A DNA stretch of 64,000 nt from Phycisphaeraceae bacterium (GTDB taxonomy: Bacteria > Planctomycetota > Phycisphaerae > Phycisphaerales > UBA1924). The stretch spans positions 541,453 through 605,452 of the forward strand of contig JAHCJI010000001.1 in NCBI GenBank assembly GCA_026126305.1, read 5' to 3'. The position numbers and the translations under genes were made by a program. The notes under the pieces are model-generated. The model saw only the letters and a list, made by a program, of their open reading frames with translations, did no database searches and was not told the DNA's origin. This document shows positions 8,782 to 17,871 of this stretch, in pieces (positions within the stretch are counted from its first letter, which is position 1; each line of letters begins with the position of its first letter).

Positions 8782-9526
8782 CCGGCCGGGCCACGTCGTC
8801 CAGCCCCAGCCGCAACATCCAGGGCATGGCCTCGTCGGCGTCGGTGAACCGGCCGTCGCCGTCGCTGTCGAAGAGCACCTGGGCGTAGAGGTTCTCATAC
8901 TGCCAGTCGATCCACACGCGCAGCACGTACGCGCCCGCGGGCGTGATGGGCCTTGGGTTGCGCCCATCGCCCTCGGCCAGCCAGAGGCGTCGCGCGTCCA
9001 GGCTGTTGAGGTACCCATCGCCGTTGGTGTCTTCGGTGGTGGCCAGGAAGAGCAAGTTGGTGATCTCTTGCGGGGTGGTGCGCGGCGGGCTCAGGAAGGC
9101 CAACGACGTGATCACCCCGCGGCGGTCGAGCACCATCCATTCCTCGTTGCGATCCAGGTCGCGGATGAAGGCGTTGTGCCAGCGCACCTGCCCGGCGGCG
9201 TAGGTTGCGCCGTTGCGGGCCCCCAGGCTGGCGTTTTCGAGCCAGGTCGGCCCGCCGTGTGAGGCCGGGGGCATCGAGCCCCGGCGCTGGAAGGGATCAT
9301 CGCGCTCGAACATGCCCTTCTCGGACTCCAGCACGAAGGGGACGACCACGACCGCCCGCCCGGGAACCTCGACGGGCCGTTGCAACGCCGCCCGCCCGAC
9401 CACCGGCACGTCGGTCGTGGTGGTGGAGATGGTGTGCGAGCGGCCCCCCATGGAGCGGGATGCTGGCTGGCATCCACCCACCACGACCGAGATCAACACA
9501 AGACAAACCGCGAACTTCCAGCCCAT
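8735..9526 (-). CDS. EF-hand-containing putative lipoprotein
   Basis: A 263-residue exported protein. The N terminus is a signal sequence ending in VVVGGC, a plausible lipobox with Cys at residue 19. Two calcium-binding EF-hand-like loops are visible: DTNGDGYLNSLD near residue 166 and DSDGDGRFTDADE near residue 223. These match the dockerin/EF-hand style common in planctomycete surface proteins. The middle contains short aromatic beta-like segments and no recognised domain. Its 3' end overlaps the convergent M60 gene by 47 bases. Its role is unknown; calcium-stabilised surface attachment is inferred from the loops only. Confidence 0.65.
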   Translation of the reverse strand: MGWKFAVCLVLISVVVGGCQPASRSMGGRSHTISTTTTDVPVVGRAALQRPVEVPGRAVVVVPFVLESEKGMFERDDPFQRRGSMPPASHGGPTWLENASLGARNGATYAAGQVRWHNAFIRDLDRNEEWMVLDRRGVITSLAFLSPPRTTPQEITNLLFLATTEDTNGDGYLNSLDARRLWLAEGDGRNPRPITPAGAYVLRVWIDWQYENLYAQVLFDSDGDGRFTDADEAMPWMLRLGLDDVARPVIDAELVSRARRLLE

Positions 9527-9590
9527 GACAAGCCTCCAAGTGGGGCATCGCCCTCCAAGAGTGCGCAGGGCGAGCGCTTCGAGCGCAGTT

Positions 9591-9647
9591 CAGATTCGAT
9601 TCGGGCACGCTCTACCCATGGAGTAGAGCGTGCCCGAATCGAATCTG
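9591..9647. repeat. Perfect 25-bp inverted repeat, 7-base loop
   Basis: Arms at 9591-9615 and 9623-9647 are exact reverse complements; the core of each arm is GATTCGATTCGGGCACGC. The loop is CCATGGA. The hairpin stands between the start of the lipoprotein gene (9526) and the end of the gmhA fragment (9663). No T-run follows on either strand, so a simple rho-independent terminator is not clear. It could be a transcription barrier or a small palindromic mobile-repeat unit. Confidence 0.8.
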
Positions 9648-9662
9648 GGGTCACGGTTGGGC

Positions 9663-9863
9663 TCAGGGCCTGCCGAACAGCCGACCCTCCACGCCCTCCA
9701 CCAGCGCGTGCAGCACCAGCATGTGGATCTCCTGGATCCGATCCGCCGTGGGCGCAGCCGCTGGCACGCCGGGCACGATCCATTCCAGGTCGCACACGCC
9801 CGCCAGCCTGCCGCCGTCGCGCCCCAGCAGGCCGATGGTCTCTATGCCGATGTCACGGGCGGC
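9663..9863 (-). pseudogene. gmhA 3'-end fragment (partial duplicate)
   Basis: Sixty-six codons plus a TGA encode the C-terminal third of a GmhA-type sugar isomerase, from AARDIGIETIGLLGRDGG to VEGVEGRLFGRP. The rest of the gene, including the SIS core and catalytic residues, is absent; upstream lies the stop of the zinc-ribbon membrane gene. Bases 9673-9841 match the intact gmhA at 10708-10876 with one difference. The first eight codons (AARDIGIE) differ from the intact copy yet fit GmhA proteins, so the fragment may come from a paralogue partly overwritten by gene conversion. No start or ribosome site is visible; it is presumed non-functional. Confidence 0.75.
9673..9841. repeat. Direct repeat copy 1 (169 bp, gmhA 3' region)
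   Basis: Matches 10708-10876 at an offset of 1,035 bases, with a single visible mismatch at 9728 (T versus C at 10763). Same orientation. It encloses the gene at 9877-10686 together with copy 2. Confidence 0.9.
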
Positions 9864-9876
9864 GCATGGCGTACCT

Positions 9877-10686
9877 TCAGCCCTTCGCGGCCTTGTCCTG
9901 CCGCAGGCGTTCCCGGCGGATGCGCTTGAATGCCTGGCGGAATCGGTCGAGCAGGTTCCAGTACATGACCACCGCCACCAGCGGGCCCAAAAAGAGTAGC
10001 GGCGCGCCGACGATGAAGACGACCGGGCCGAGCCAGGCCAGCAACAACGCCCGCTTGCGCATGGACGTGTCTGGGACGCGCCTTGCCAGCCAGGCCAAGT
10101 ACAACATCTGTGTTACATAGCCGGCGAGCCATGCCACCAGCACGAGCACCAGCATCGCCATGCTGATGGGGTCGAGCCACACGCCGCCCATTGAGAGGAC
10201 CAGCATGAGCCCCGCACGAACACCCAGCAACACCGCCGAAGCGACGAGCAGCCAGCGAACCCACACCCGGGCCCGGTTGGCCTGGGGCGCATCCTTGAGC
10301 GAGGGCAAGGGCGTGCTGAGCATCCACCAGCCCAACAGGAACAGCCCGCCGAGGCCGAACTGCACGAAGGCGAAGACCAGCAGCAGCGAGACCACCGGGC
10401 CGTAGCCCATCATGCCAAAGGCCATGCCGAAGAACGCCGACGCGAACACGTTGAGCAACTGTAAAAGCAGCGCCGTCAGCGTCAGCACCGAGCCGCGATG
10501 CAGCATCGCCAGGTATTCGGGCGAGGCCTTGAGCATGAGTTCGCCCTTGAGCGAACGCTCGACCTCGATGCCGCACTCGGGGCACACGCCGTCCTCGGGC
10601 AAACCGTCAATTGCATAACCGCACCCAACGCAACGCGTCCCACCTTGTACGACGTCCACGCTCTCTCGGCCCGTGTTCTCGTCCAT
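9877..10686 (-). CDS. Zinc-ribbon multi-pass membrane protein
   Basis: A 269-residue protein. The N terminus holds a zinc ribbon, CVGCGYAIDGLPEDGVCPEC (residues about 19-38), followed by four or five hydrophobic helices between residues 60 and 245 and a basic tail (RIRRERLRQDKAAKG). The CxxCGY-GL-CPEC ribbon fused to membrane helices is a recurring planctomycete architecture of unknown function; two more are encoded near 57.2 and 60.8 kb. The start is the Met of MDENTGRESVD at 10686; sequence upstream in frame belongs to the antisense of the gmhA repeat. It sits between the two gmhA repeat copies and 11 bases downstream of gmhA. Confidence 0.7.
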   Translation of the reverse strand: MDENTGRESVDVVQGGTRCVGCGYAIDGLPEDGVCPECGIEVERSLKGELMLKASPEYLAMLHRGSVLTLTALLLQLLNVFASAFFGMAFGMMGYGPVVSLLLVFAFVQFGLGGLFLLGWWMLSTPLPSLKDAPQANRARVWVRWLLVASAVLLGVRAGLMLVLSMGGVWLDPISMAMLVLVLVAWLAGYVTQMLYLAWLARRVPDTSMRKRALLLAWLGPVVFIVGAPLLFLGPLVAVVMYWNLLDRFRQAFKRIRRERLRQDKAAKG

Positions 10687-10697
10687 GGCCCCCCGCC

Positions 10698-11279
10698 TTA
10701 CCCGCCCCCGAACAGCCGACCCTCCACGCCCTCCACCAGCGCGTGCAGCACCAGCATGTGGACCTCCTGGATCCGATCCGCCGTGGGCGCAGCCGCTGGC
10801 ACGCCGGGCACGATCCATTCCAGGTCGCACACGCCCGCCAGCCTGCCGCCGTCGCGCCCCAGCAGGCCGATGGTCTGCATGCTTGCCTGACGCGCCGCGG
10901 CCACCGCGCGGACGACATTTTCGGAGTTGCCGCTGGTGCTCAGCGCCACCAGCACGTCTCCCGGCCGGCCCAACGCCCGCACGCCGCGGGCGAAGACCTC
11001 GTCATATCCATAGTCGTTGGCCACACAGGTGATATGCCCCACGTCCGTCAGGCTGATAGCCGCCAGCGGGGGGCGGTCGTTGCGGAATCGCCCAGTCAGT
11101 TCCTCGCAGAAGTGCATGGCGTCGCACGCCGAACCGCCGTTGCCGCATGCCAGCACCTTGCCCCCGTCTCGCAGGGCCTGCGCGAGCATGTCGGCTGCCA
11201 GATCGAGCGTGGTGGCGTTGCGTCCATCGGCCAGGAATGCCTCGATGGCCAGCCGCGCGTTGTGGAAGGCCTCGATCAC
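10698..11279 (-). CDS. gmhA: Sedoheptulose-7-phosphate isomerase (phosphoheptose isomerase)
   Basis: A 193-residue single SIS-domain enzyme that makes D-glycero-D-manno-heptose 7-phosphate, the first step of LPS inner-core heptose synthesis. Motifs are CGNGGSACDAMHFCEEL near residue 45, STSGNSENVVRA near residue 114, and the C-terminal helix QEVHMLVLHALVE. The length is typical. The start is GTG at 11279, overlapping the smc TGA (GTGA), so the gene is translationally coupled to smc. The LPS link fits kdsD and the sugar-modifying genes elsewhere in the window. Its 3' 169 bases are duplicated about 1 kb downstream. Confidence 0.88.
   Translation of the reverse strand: MIEAFHNARLAIEAFLADGRNATTLDLAADMLAQALRDGGKVLACGNGGSACDAMHFCEELTGRFRNDRPPLAAISLTDVGHITCVANDYGYDEVFARGVRALGRPGDVLVALSTSGNSENVVRAVAAARQASMQTIGLLGRDGGRLAGVCDLEWIVPGVPAAAPTADRIQEVHMLVLHALVEGVEGRLFGGG
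10708..10876. repeat. Direct repeat copy 2 (inside intact gmhA)
   Basis: The partner of 9673-9841; it is the 3' coding part of the functional gmhA. Near-identity over 169 bases implies a recent duplication or ongoing gene conversion. Confidence 0.9.
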
Positions 11280-14200
11280 GATCCGCGGGCCTCCAACATC
11301 TCGGGTTCGTGCGATGCATCGGCTTCAACCCGCACGGGCTGGTTTTGCTTCAGGTGCGCCAGCGCGTCGCGCAGCGGGGGCTTGTGCCCATTGGGTTTCG
11401 GGGCGTCGTGCTTGGCCGACGAATCCACCGCCGCCGCGTGCAGCTTGCCATCGGCGCCCACCTGGTCGAAGCGCACGCCCACGCGTGTCGACACGCCACG
11501 CTCCTGCATCGTCACCCCGTGCAGGCGATCGCACATGGCCATCGTCTTCTTATGGTGGGTGATGACGATGAAGTTGCTCTTCTCGCTGAACTGGCGCACG
11601 ACGCGGCTGAAGCGGTCGACGTTCGCGTCGTCCAGCGCGGCGTCCACCTCGTCGAGCACGCAGAAGCAACTGGGCTTGCTCTGGAAGATCGCCAGCAGCA
11701 GCGCCACCGCCGTCATCGCCTTCTCGCCGCCGCTGAGCTGGCTGATCGATCGCGGCTGCTTGCCGGGCGGGCGGGCCACGATCTCGATCCCGCTCTCGAG
11801 CAAGTCCACTTCGTCGGTGACGATCTTCTGCCCGTCCACTTCGCGCACCAGCGGCATGAGCTTGATCTCGGCTCGCCCACCACCAAACAACTGGCGGAAC
11901 AGCCCGTCGTCGCCCGCGAAACTCTCGCGCACGCGTTCGAGCATATCGCCGAAGCGGTGCCGGCTGGCCTCGTTGAGTTGCGTGATGAGCGTCTCCAGCC
12001 GCAGGCGGGCCTGGTCGATGTCCTGGACCTGGGCGGCCAGTTGCTCGTTCTTGCCGGCCAGTTGGCCCTCTTCTTCCATCGCCGCCAGGTTCACGCTTCC
12101 CAGGCGATCGATGGCCGCCTTGAGGGTGCGGATGGCCTCGTCGGCCTCGGCGTCGCCCACGGCCCGCATGACGCCCGCGTCGTCTTCGCCCAGCGCCGCG
12201 CGATAGCCGATCAGTTCCGCGTCCAGGTCCAGCCCGTCCTCGTCCATCGTTCGCTGGACGAGGTTTTCCAGGCGAATCTCGGCCTCGCGCCCGCGCAGTT
12301 CCAGGTCGTGCCAGCGCTTCTCGACTTCGCCGGCCGCACGCCGGGCCGCGTCGAATCGTCGTTCCAGCCCCAGCGATGCCTCCTGGGCCGTGTGCAAGGC
12401 GGCGCGTTTGGTATCGATCCCCGCGAGGACCGCCTGGGCGGTGGCCTGCTGCGCCTCGATGCGTTCCTGGGCTTCCAGCGCCGCCTGCTGGTGCTGCTGG
12501 GCCTGCTCGCGGGCGCGTTGCACGTGCGACGCCAGGTCTCGCTGGCTGGCGCGCAGGCGGGCCGCCTCGTCGCGACGGGCCGAGGCCTCGCGCCGCGCCG
12601 CGCCCAACTGCTCGCCCAGCGTGCCCGCAGACACCCGCGCCACCGTCAACGCCTCTCCCAGCGAGTCGGCGTCCTTCTCGGCCTGTTCGACCGAAGTCGC
12701 CAGGGCTTCGAGCGATCGCCGCTCGTCGTGCAGGATGCTCTCCAGCGATGCCAGTTTGTGCTCCAGGTCTGCCACCTTGTCGCGGGCCTGCGACGCGCTG
12801 GTCTGGGCAGACTCGCACTCGTCCTGGGCCCGTTGCCGCTGACGCTCAAGCCGCGAGAGTTCGTCGCCGGCGCGTTCGGCCTCGCCCTGGGCTTTCAGGC
12901 CCGCCTGCGAGAGCTCGTTGAGCACCCGCTGAAGGGCCGTCTGCCGTTCGGCCAGGTCTCCCGCCCGTTGGTCGAGCGAGCGAAGCGTTGCCTGCGCGTG
13001 TGCCAGCGCACGGGTTGCCGTTTCGAGGTCGAGCGTCAGTTGTTCCAGCTCGGCGCGGCGCTGCAACACGCCCATCGCGGGCGTGCCGTCCTCGCTACCG
13101 GCGGTCAGTGGCCCCGCGCTGACGATGCCCGGATGCCGCAGCACGCTGGCGCCATCGTCGATGAACGTTGCTCCCCGCAGTGGCCCCGCCGCCAGCAGCG
13201 AAGCCGCCGACAGGTCGCCCGTCCGCCAGCAGTCGTGCAGCAGCACGTCCAAGAGCCCCGACACCGATGCCGCATCCACGCCCGCGGCCCGGCAGGCGGC
13301 CTCGTCGACACGGGCCACCTCGCGCAGGGGAAGCAGCCGGCCAGATGCACGCAACGCCGCAAACCCGGCATGATCGTGGCGCTCGTTCATCGCGGGCACG
13401 CCCAGCCCCAGCGGCACGAAGGTCACCCGTCCGCTGAGGGTCTGGAGTTCCTCGTGCGTGGGCATCGCCTCGAGCGAGGGCACCACCAACGCCGACAGCA
13501 ACGCACCCAGGGCCGCTTCCACCGGGGCCGCGTGCTCCAGCGGTACGCGCACCAGTTCGGCCAGCGGGGCGATGACCGTCGCGAAGCCTTCGCCACGCGC
13601 CGATCGCTCGAGCACCTCGCGTGCTGGCTGTCCCAGACCCTCACGAGAGGCCAGCAACTCCGACACCGCGTGGTGCCGCGTCTCCAGGCGCAGCCGACGC
13701 TCTTCCAGCGCCTTGACCTCTCCCGCCTGCTTCGATCGGCCCTCGCCCAGTGAGGCCGACTCACGCTCCAGGCGCTCGGCCTCGCCGGTGCGTTCCCCGT
13801 GCTCGTGCGACAGCCGAGCGACCTCTGCCAGCGCGCCGTCGCGACGCTGCGAGGCACCACGCGCTTCGTCCTCGAGCGAAGACAACTCCGAACGGGACCG
13901 CTCGATCTTCTCGGCCAACTGCTCGGCCCGTCGCTGCTCCTCGGCGATGCGTGCCCCGGCCGAAAGCTGGTCACGCTCGATGCGCTCCACCTCGCGCCGC
14001 TTCTCGGCCAGTGACTGGCGATGGCCGGCCACCGCCTGCTGCGCCCGCTGACGAGCCTGCGAGGCCTGCTCGAGCACGCGCTCGGCGTCTGCCAACTGCT
14101 CGGCCAGGGCCGCCACGCGTTCGGCGGCACGCTCGGCCTGAGACTCGGACGCTTCGGCGGAACGCTCCACTAGGGCCAGACGCTGCCCGTCGGCGTCCAG

Positions 14201-15283
14201 CCGGTCGAGCGCTTCCTGGGCCGAACGCTGGGCCAGCTCACGCTGGTGCCGGGCGCGCTCGAGCGATTGGTTCGCTTCGGCCAGTTGCGCTTCGGTCTCG
14301 CGCAGGGCTCGGGCTGCCTCGTGGCGCGACAGTTCCGCTTCCTGGCGTACCTTCTCCAACGCGCCAAGATCGGCCTCGGCGGCATCCCGCTCGGCCCGGG
14401 CCCGCTGCATGTCTGCGTGGATGCGCTCCACCGCGGTGGTCAGCGCGTCGTGCTGGGCCAGCGCCCGGGCCGCTCGCCAGGCCTTCAACTCCGCGTCCAG
14501 TTCCACGAACTGCCGCGCCTTGGCCGCCTGCCCGCGCACGATCTTCAGCCGGCGCTCGGTGTTGGCCAGTTGCTCGCGTGTCACCGCCAGGTTGCGTTCG
14601 GCCCGGTCGAGCTTGCGGAGCGCCTCGACCCGGCGCTGGCGATACCGCGCGATGCCAGCCGCCTCTTCGAAGATCGTCCGACGCTCCTGCGGGTTGGCCA
14701 GCAGCATCGCGTCCACGCGACCCTGCTCGATGATCGAGTACGCGTCGGCACCCACCCCCGTGTCCAGGAACAGGTCGCGGATGTCCTTCAGGCGGCACCG
14801 CTTCCCGTTGATCAGGTACTGGCTGCCCCCGTCGCGGTACAAGCGACGCTCCACCTCCACGATGTCCGAATCCACCGGCAGCCCGCGACGCACCGTCCGC
14901 CGGTCGGCGATGATGCCCGCGCCCTCCTCGTCGGGCTCCAGTTCCTCGCCGTCGTCGTCCAGGTCGTCCACCGTCGGGCCGCCCTCTGTGATGGGGTCGG
15001 CCTGGGGCAGCGAAGGCAGGATCGGGTTTTCAAAAGTCAGCGTGACACTGGCCATGCCCGCGGGCTTGCGCGCCGCCGAACCGGCGAAGATGACATCGAG
15101 CATCTCTTTGCCGCGAAGGCTCTTGCTGCTGCGCTCGCCCAGCACCCACTTCAGGGCGTCCACCACGTTGCTCTTGCCGCAGCCGTTGGGCCCCACGATG
15201 CCCGTCACCGGGTCGTCGAAGCGAAACTCCGTTCGGTCGTCGAACGACTTGAAACCATTGAGCGTCAACTTCGCAAGCCGCAT
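11276..15283 (-). CDS. smc: Chromosome segregation protein SMC
   Basis: A 1335-residue condensin ATPase that organises and separates chromosomes with ScpA (encoded at 59.9 kb). The Walker A motif GPNGCGKSN is at residues 31-39. Two long Glu/Arg/Ala coiled-coil arms flank a hinge near residues 540-680 (GLGVPAMNERHDHAGF lies in it). The C-terminal head has the signature QLSGGEKAMTAV near 1182 and Walker B CVLDEVDAALDD near 1207. The ATG at 15283 has a strong AGGAGG just upstream. A polar insert (PTVDDLDDDGEELEPDEEG) after residue 100 and a His/Lys-rich C-terminal extension after the Walker B region are not part of the conserved core. The gene is coupled to gmhA downstream. Confidence 0.95.
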   Translation of the reverse strand: MRLAKLTLNGFKSFDDRTEFRFDDPVTGIVGPNGCGKSNVVDALKWVLGERSSKSLRGKEMLDVIFAGSAARKPAGMASVTLTFENPILPSLPQADPITEGGPTVDDLDDDGEELEPDEEGAGIIADRRTVRRGLPVDSDIVEVERRLYRDGGSQYLINGKRCRLKDIRDLFLDTGVGADAYSIIEQGRVDAMLLANPQERRTIFEEAAGIARYRQRRVEALRKLDRAERNLAVTREQLANTERRLKIVRGQAAKARQFVELDAELKAWRAARALAQHDALTTAVERIHADMQRARAERDAAEADLGALEKVRQEAELSRHEAARALRETEAQLAEANQSLERARHQRELAQRSAQEALDRLDADGQRLALVERSAEASESQAERAAERVAALAEQLADAERVLEQASQARQRAQQAVAGHRQSLAEKRREVERIERDQLSAGARIAEEQRRAEQLAEKIERSRSELSSLEDEARGASQRRDGALAEVARLSHEHGERTGEAERLERESASLGEGRSKQAGEVKALEERRLRLETRHHAVSELLASREGLGQPAREVLERSARGEGFATVIAPLAELVRVPLEHAAPVEAALGALLSALVVPSLEAMPTHEELQTLSGRVTFVPLGLGVPAMNERHDHAGFAALRASGRLLPLREVARVDEAACRAAGVDAASVSGLLDVLLHDCWRTGDLSAASLLAAGPLRGATFIDDGASVLRHPGIVSAGPLTAGSEDGTPAMGVLQRRAELEQLTLDLETATRALAHAQATLRSLDQRAGDLAERQTALQRVLNELSQAGLKAQGEAERAGDELSRLERQRQRAQDECESAQTSASQARDKVADLEHKLASLESILHDERRSLEALATSVEQAEKDADSLGEALTVARVSAGTLGEQLGAARREASARRDEAARLRASQRDLASHVQRAREQAQQHQQAALEAQERIEAQQATAQAVLAGIDTKRAALHTAQEASLGLERRFDAARRAAGEVEKRWHDLELRGREAEIRLENLVQRTMDEDGLDLDAELIGYRAALGEDDAGVMRAVGDAEADEAIRTLKAAIDRLGSVNLAAMEEEGQLAGKNEQLAAQVQDIDQARLRLETLITQLNEASRHRFGDMLERVRESFAGDDGLFRQLFGGGRAEIKLMPLVREVDGQKIVTDEVDLLESGIEIVARPPGKQPRSISQLSGGEKAMTAVALLLAIFQSKPSCFCVLDEVDAALDDANVDRFSRVVRQFSEKSNFIVITHHKKTMAMCDRLHGVTMQERGVSTRVGVRFDQVGADGKLHAAAVDSSAKHDAPKPNGHKPPLRDALAHLKQNQPVRVEADASHEPEMLEARGS

Positions 15284-15403
15284 CGGACCTCCTGTCCCCG
15301 ACAGACACCCGCGGGCCTCCTGCCCGCCGTGCCACAGTATCGGCCTGCCCACGCCGGAGACGTGGGATTCTTCGGGCCCGCGTCCGCCCGCGTGCGGGGG
15401 TTA

Positions 15404-17389
15404 TCAGCCCTGCTCGTTGCCGCCCTCGATGGTGCGCCTCAGATAGTCCTGGAGCGGGTCGATGCCCGTCTCGGGGGAACTGTCGGTCTCGGGACGGTCG
15501 GCGGCGGTGCCTCGGGTCTGGCGATCGACGCCCTCGCGCAAAATGCTGCGTTCCACCTGCCACTGTGCCTTGATTGCCCCCGACTCCGAGAGCCGCGAGA
15601 GGATCGTGACGATCTGCCCGAAGTTGAGCCCCAGCCCACCCAGCGGCCGCTCGATCGTCGGCTTGGTGGCCAGGAACTCGATGAACTCCACGACGTTCGA
15701 TGGCGCGTCGGGCACGGTCACCAGCCAGTCGGCCGACCGGTGGCGATAACGGATACGCACGTCGCGGCCCGAGGGGTCGCTCAGCTCCGAGCCCGCCTCG
15801 GCCCGGGCCATCAGGAACTCGCCATCTTCCAGCCGCAACACCGACCCGGGCTCGATGTGCAGGTCTTCGCCGAAGATGACCAGCCCGGCCGTGCCCTGCT
15901 GTCGCAGGAACATGAGCGGTTTGCCGATGGGCACCCGATCGATGACGAAGCCTCCGGGCATGATGTCGCGTTGCAGGCCCAGACTGGCATTGCCACGGAA
16001 CTGTCGTCGGGCGGCCTCGGACCAGTCCCGCAGCACGCCAACGCGGTCGACGCCTGGGGGAATGCGGCCTTGTTCCAGTATGCTCCGCAGCTCGCGCATG
16101 CCCGCTCGGCGGACCATGGCCTCGTACGCGGCCACTCGCACCGAGACCAGTTCGTGCCCGGCCAAGTCCTGGAGCGTGGCGTCGATCATCGGGCCGATGC
16201 CCAGTTCGCCCAGCAACTCCAATGCCTGGATCTGGAGATCCGGGTTGCCGCTTCGGGCCAGCTGGACGAGCGGCCGCTCGGCCCTTGGGTCTCCCAGTCT
16301 GGCACCGACGCGCAAGGCCGCCAGACGCGGGGCGATCTCGGGCCACTCGTACAACGAGCCGACGTTGGTGGGGCCTTCGATGGCTACCGGGCCCATGGCC
16401 TCGAGCGCCCAGGCGATGCGATCGGCGAAGGCGGGCTCTTCCTTCATAGCCTGGATATACCGGCCCACGGTGCGCTCTTCGCGACCCTCGGCATCGGGGT
16501 TGATGTTGGCTACCAGACGCAGGAAGTCGCCCGGGCGGTCCTTGTACTCCCAGGGGATGCGCAAGGTGACCAGCGAGCTTTCGGCCTCTCCCCGGCCGAC
16601 AAGCCGACCGCCGGCGATGTCGCCCCGTTCCAGGGGAGAACTGCCGAAACGGGCATTGATGAGTTGGGAAATGGCCCGTGCCCGCCTGGGGCTTGGCACA
16701 TTGAGGCGAATGGCTAACTCCAGCGGATTGGTCATGACCCCGCCGCCGATGACCCGGCCTTGCGAAGGGTTGGCACGGGAACCGGTGGCAAAGGGATTGA
16801 CATAGACCTGGCCTTGGGCGAAGCCGATCTGCCGGGCACGCAAGGCCCCCTGGACGGCCGGACGTCCAAGTCGCATATCGGTGCGCCAGAGTTGTCCGCC
16901 CGAGAGGTCCTCGTTGTTGAGTGCGAAGACCAGCACGTCGAAGGTGGAGCCGCGCGGGGCCCCCGGGGCCACCAGGGCAAGGAGCGCTACCACTGCCACG
17001 TCGCTGCGCCGCAGGAAGCTCTCGGCGCTCTCGCCCTCGAACATCGTGCCGTAGAACATGTCCACCCCGCGGGCACCCTCGCGCAGCGACAAGTCGCGGA
17101 TGATGGTGGCCTCGATGTCCGGGCGCAGCGGGCCGCCTCGGCCTCGGACGCCCACGACCACGCCCAGCCCGCCCACGAGCACGGGGTCGGCCCCGACGAG
17201 CGTGGCCGATGCGCCCACGGTGCCGCGGAGCACGCTCGGGCCGTCGAAGGGCACGATGACACCGCCGCCGGGCGTGACGACGGTGCCCCTGGACTTGCAG
17301 CCGGGCGTCGCGGCGGTGAGCATCACCAGCACCGCCAAGGCGAGCAGGACGGCCAAGGGACGGGCGGGCGCTGGCAAGTGTCGGGCCAT
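15404..17389 (-). CDS. FlgI-like exported protein with HEAT-like middle region
   Basis: A 661-residue protein. After a signal sequence with Cys at residue 31 (LTAATPGCKS, a weak lipobox), residues about 55-230 resemble flagellar P-ring protein FlgI: DPVLVGGLGVVVGVRGRGG, then GSTFDVLVFALNNEDLSGG. The middle (about 320-400) has alpha-helical HEAT-like repeats (PLVQLARSGNPDLQIQALELL), and the C-terminal part, including FLRQQGTAGLVIFGEDLHI, is unassigned. True FlgI is about 365 residues and has no HEAT or C-terminal region, so this is a FlgI-domain fusion. No other flagellar gene is in the window. GGAGG lies ten bases before the ATG. A P-ring-like pore role is inference. Confidence 0.7.
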   Translation of the reverse strand: MARHLPAPARPLAVLLALAVLVMLTAATPGCKSRGTVVTPGGGVIVPFDGPSVLRGTVGASATLVGADPVLVGGLGVVVGVRGRGGPLRPDIEATIIRDLSLREGARGVDMFYGTMFEGESAESFLRRSDVAVVALLALVAPGAPRGSTFDVLVFALNNEDLSGGQLWRTDMRLGRPAVQGALRARQIGFAQGQVYVNPFATGSRANPSQGRVIGGGVMTNPLELAIRLNVPSPRRARAISQLINARFGSSPLERGDIAGGRLVGRGEAESSLVTLRIPWEYKDRPGDFLRLVANINPDAEGREERTVGRYIQAMKEEPAFADRIAWALEAMGPVAIEGPTNVGSLYEWPEIAPRLAALRVGARLGDPRAERPLVQLARSGNPDLQIQALELLGELGIGPMIDATLQDLAGHELVSVRVAAYEAMVRRAGMRELRSILEQGRIPPGVDRVGVLRDWSEAARRQFRGNASLGLQRDIMPGGFVIDRVPIGKPLMFLRQQGTAGLVIFGEDLHIEPGSVLRLEDGEFLMARAEAGSELSDPSGRDVRIRYRHRSADWLVTVPDAPSNVVEFIEFLATKPTIERPLGGLGLNFGQIVTILSRLSESGAIKAQWQVERSILREGVDRQTRGTAADRPETDSSPETGIDPLQDYLRRTIEGGNEQG

Positions 17390-17871
17390 CAGGGGGAAAC
17401 CTCCGTCGAGAATCGCGTAGCGGGGCAGCCTCACTTTACGGGCCATCCACCACATTGCTGCATGAGCCCGGGTGATCTCGTGAGGATAGACTAGCCGTGT
17501 TCGGAATCCACTCGGCTTTTGGGCATTCTGGACGGCTTTCGAGACGGTCTCGAGCGTTCGGAGATAAAGAAATGGGCAGAATGGGAAGGAATCCACAGGA
17601 TGATGTATAGGGGTTTTCGAGAACCACCATCTGTCGGGTGCTGTCGTTTTTGTTGTCGTCTATGTGTGGGTTGTTGGGCTAAGTCTGGGCAAGGGCGTCA
17701 TTTAGGCGGCCTTGTTCGAGAGCGACAGGTTGTCCATACTCCATATTGTGGCAAAAAAGTGTTGCGTCCACGAATTGTAGTGGGTAGAGTGGGGGCACCG
17801 ATATTTGTTCCCGGCGGGTGGGCCGGTGCACCCGTCGGGCTCTGGGGCGTACCCAATAGGAAGGACCCGCG
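17390..17871. other. Intergenic region between divergent flgI-like gene and dcd
   Basis: A 482-base spacer, AT-richer than its surroundings, with no convincing coding sequence. It presumably holds promoters for both divergent genes. Runs such as CAAAAAAG near 17754 and several TGGG words are seen but no regular operator array. A candidate promoter for dcd is listed separately. Confidence 0.6.
17762..17790 (+). promoter_or_regulatory. Candidate sigma-70-type promoter for dcd
   Basis: TTGCGT at 17762-17767 and TAGAGT at 17785-17790 are separated by 17 bases. This would give a leader of about 75 bases before the dcd ATG. The match is moderate and planctomycete promoters are poorly characterised, so this is tentative. 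Confidence 0.3.

Noticed and set aside
11294..15249. Large plus-strand open frames opposite smc
   Set aside because: They are mirror images of the coiled-coil codons; smc has a strong ribosome site and all catalytic motifs on the minus strand.
17640..17710. MraZ-type TGGG box cluster upstream of dcd
   Set aside because: Three TGGG words occur but at 8- and 11-base steps, not the regular spacing needed.
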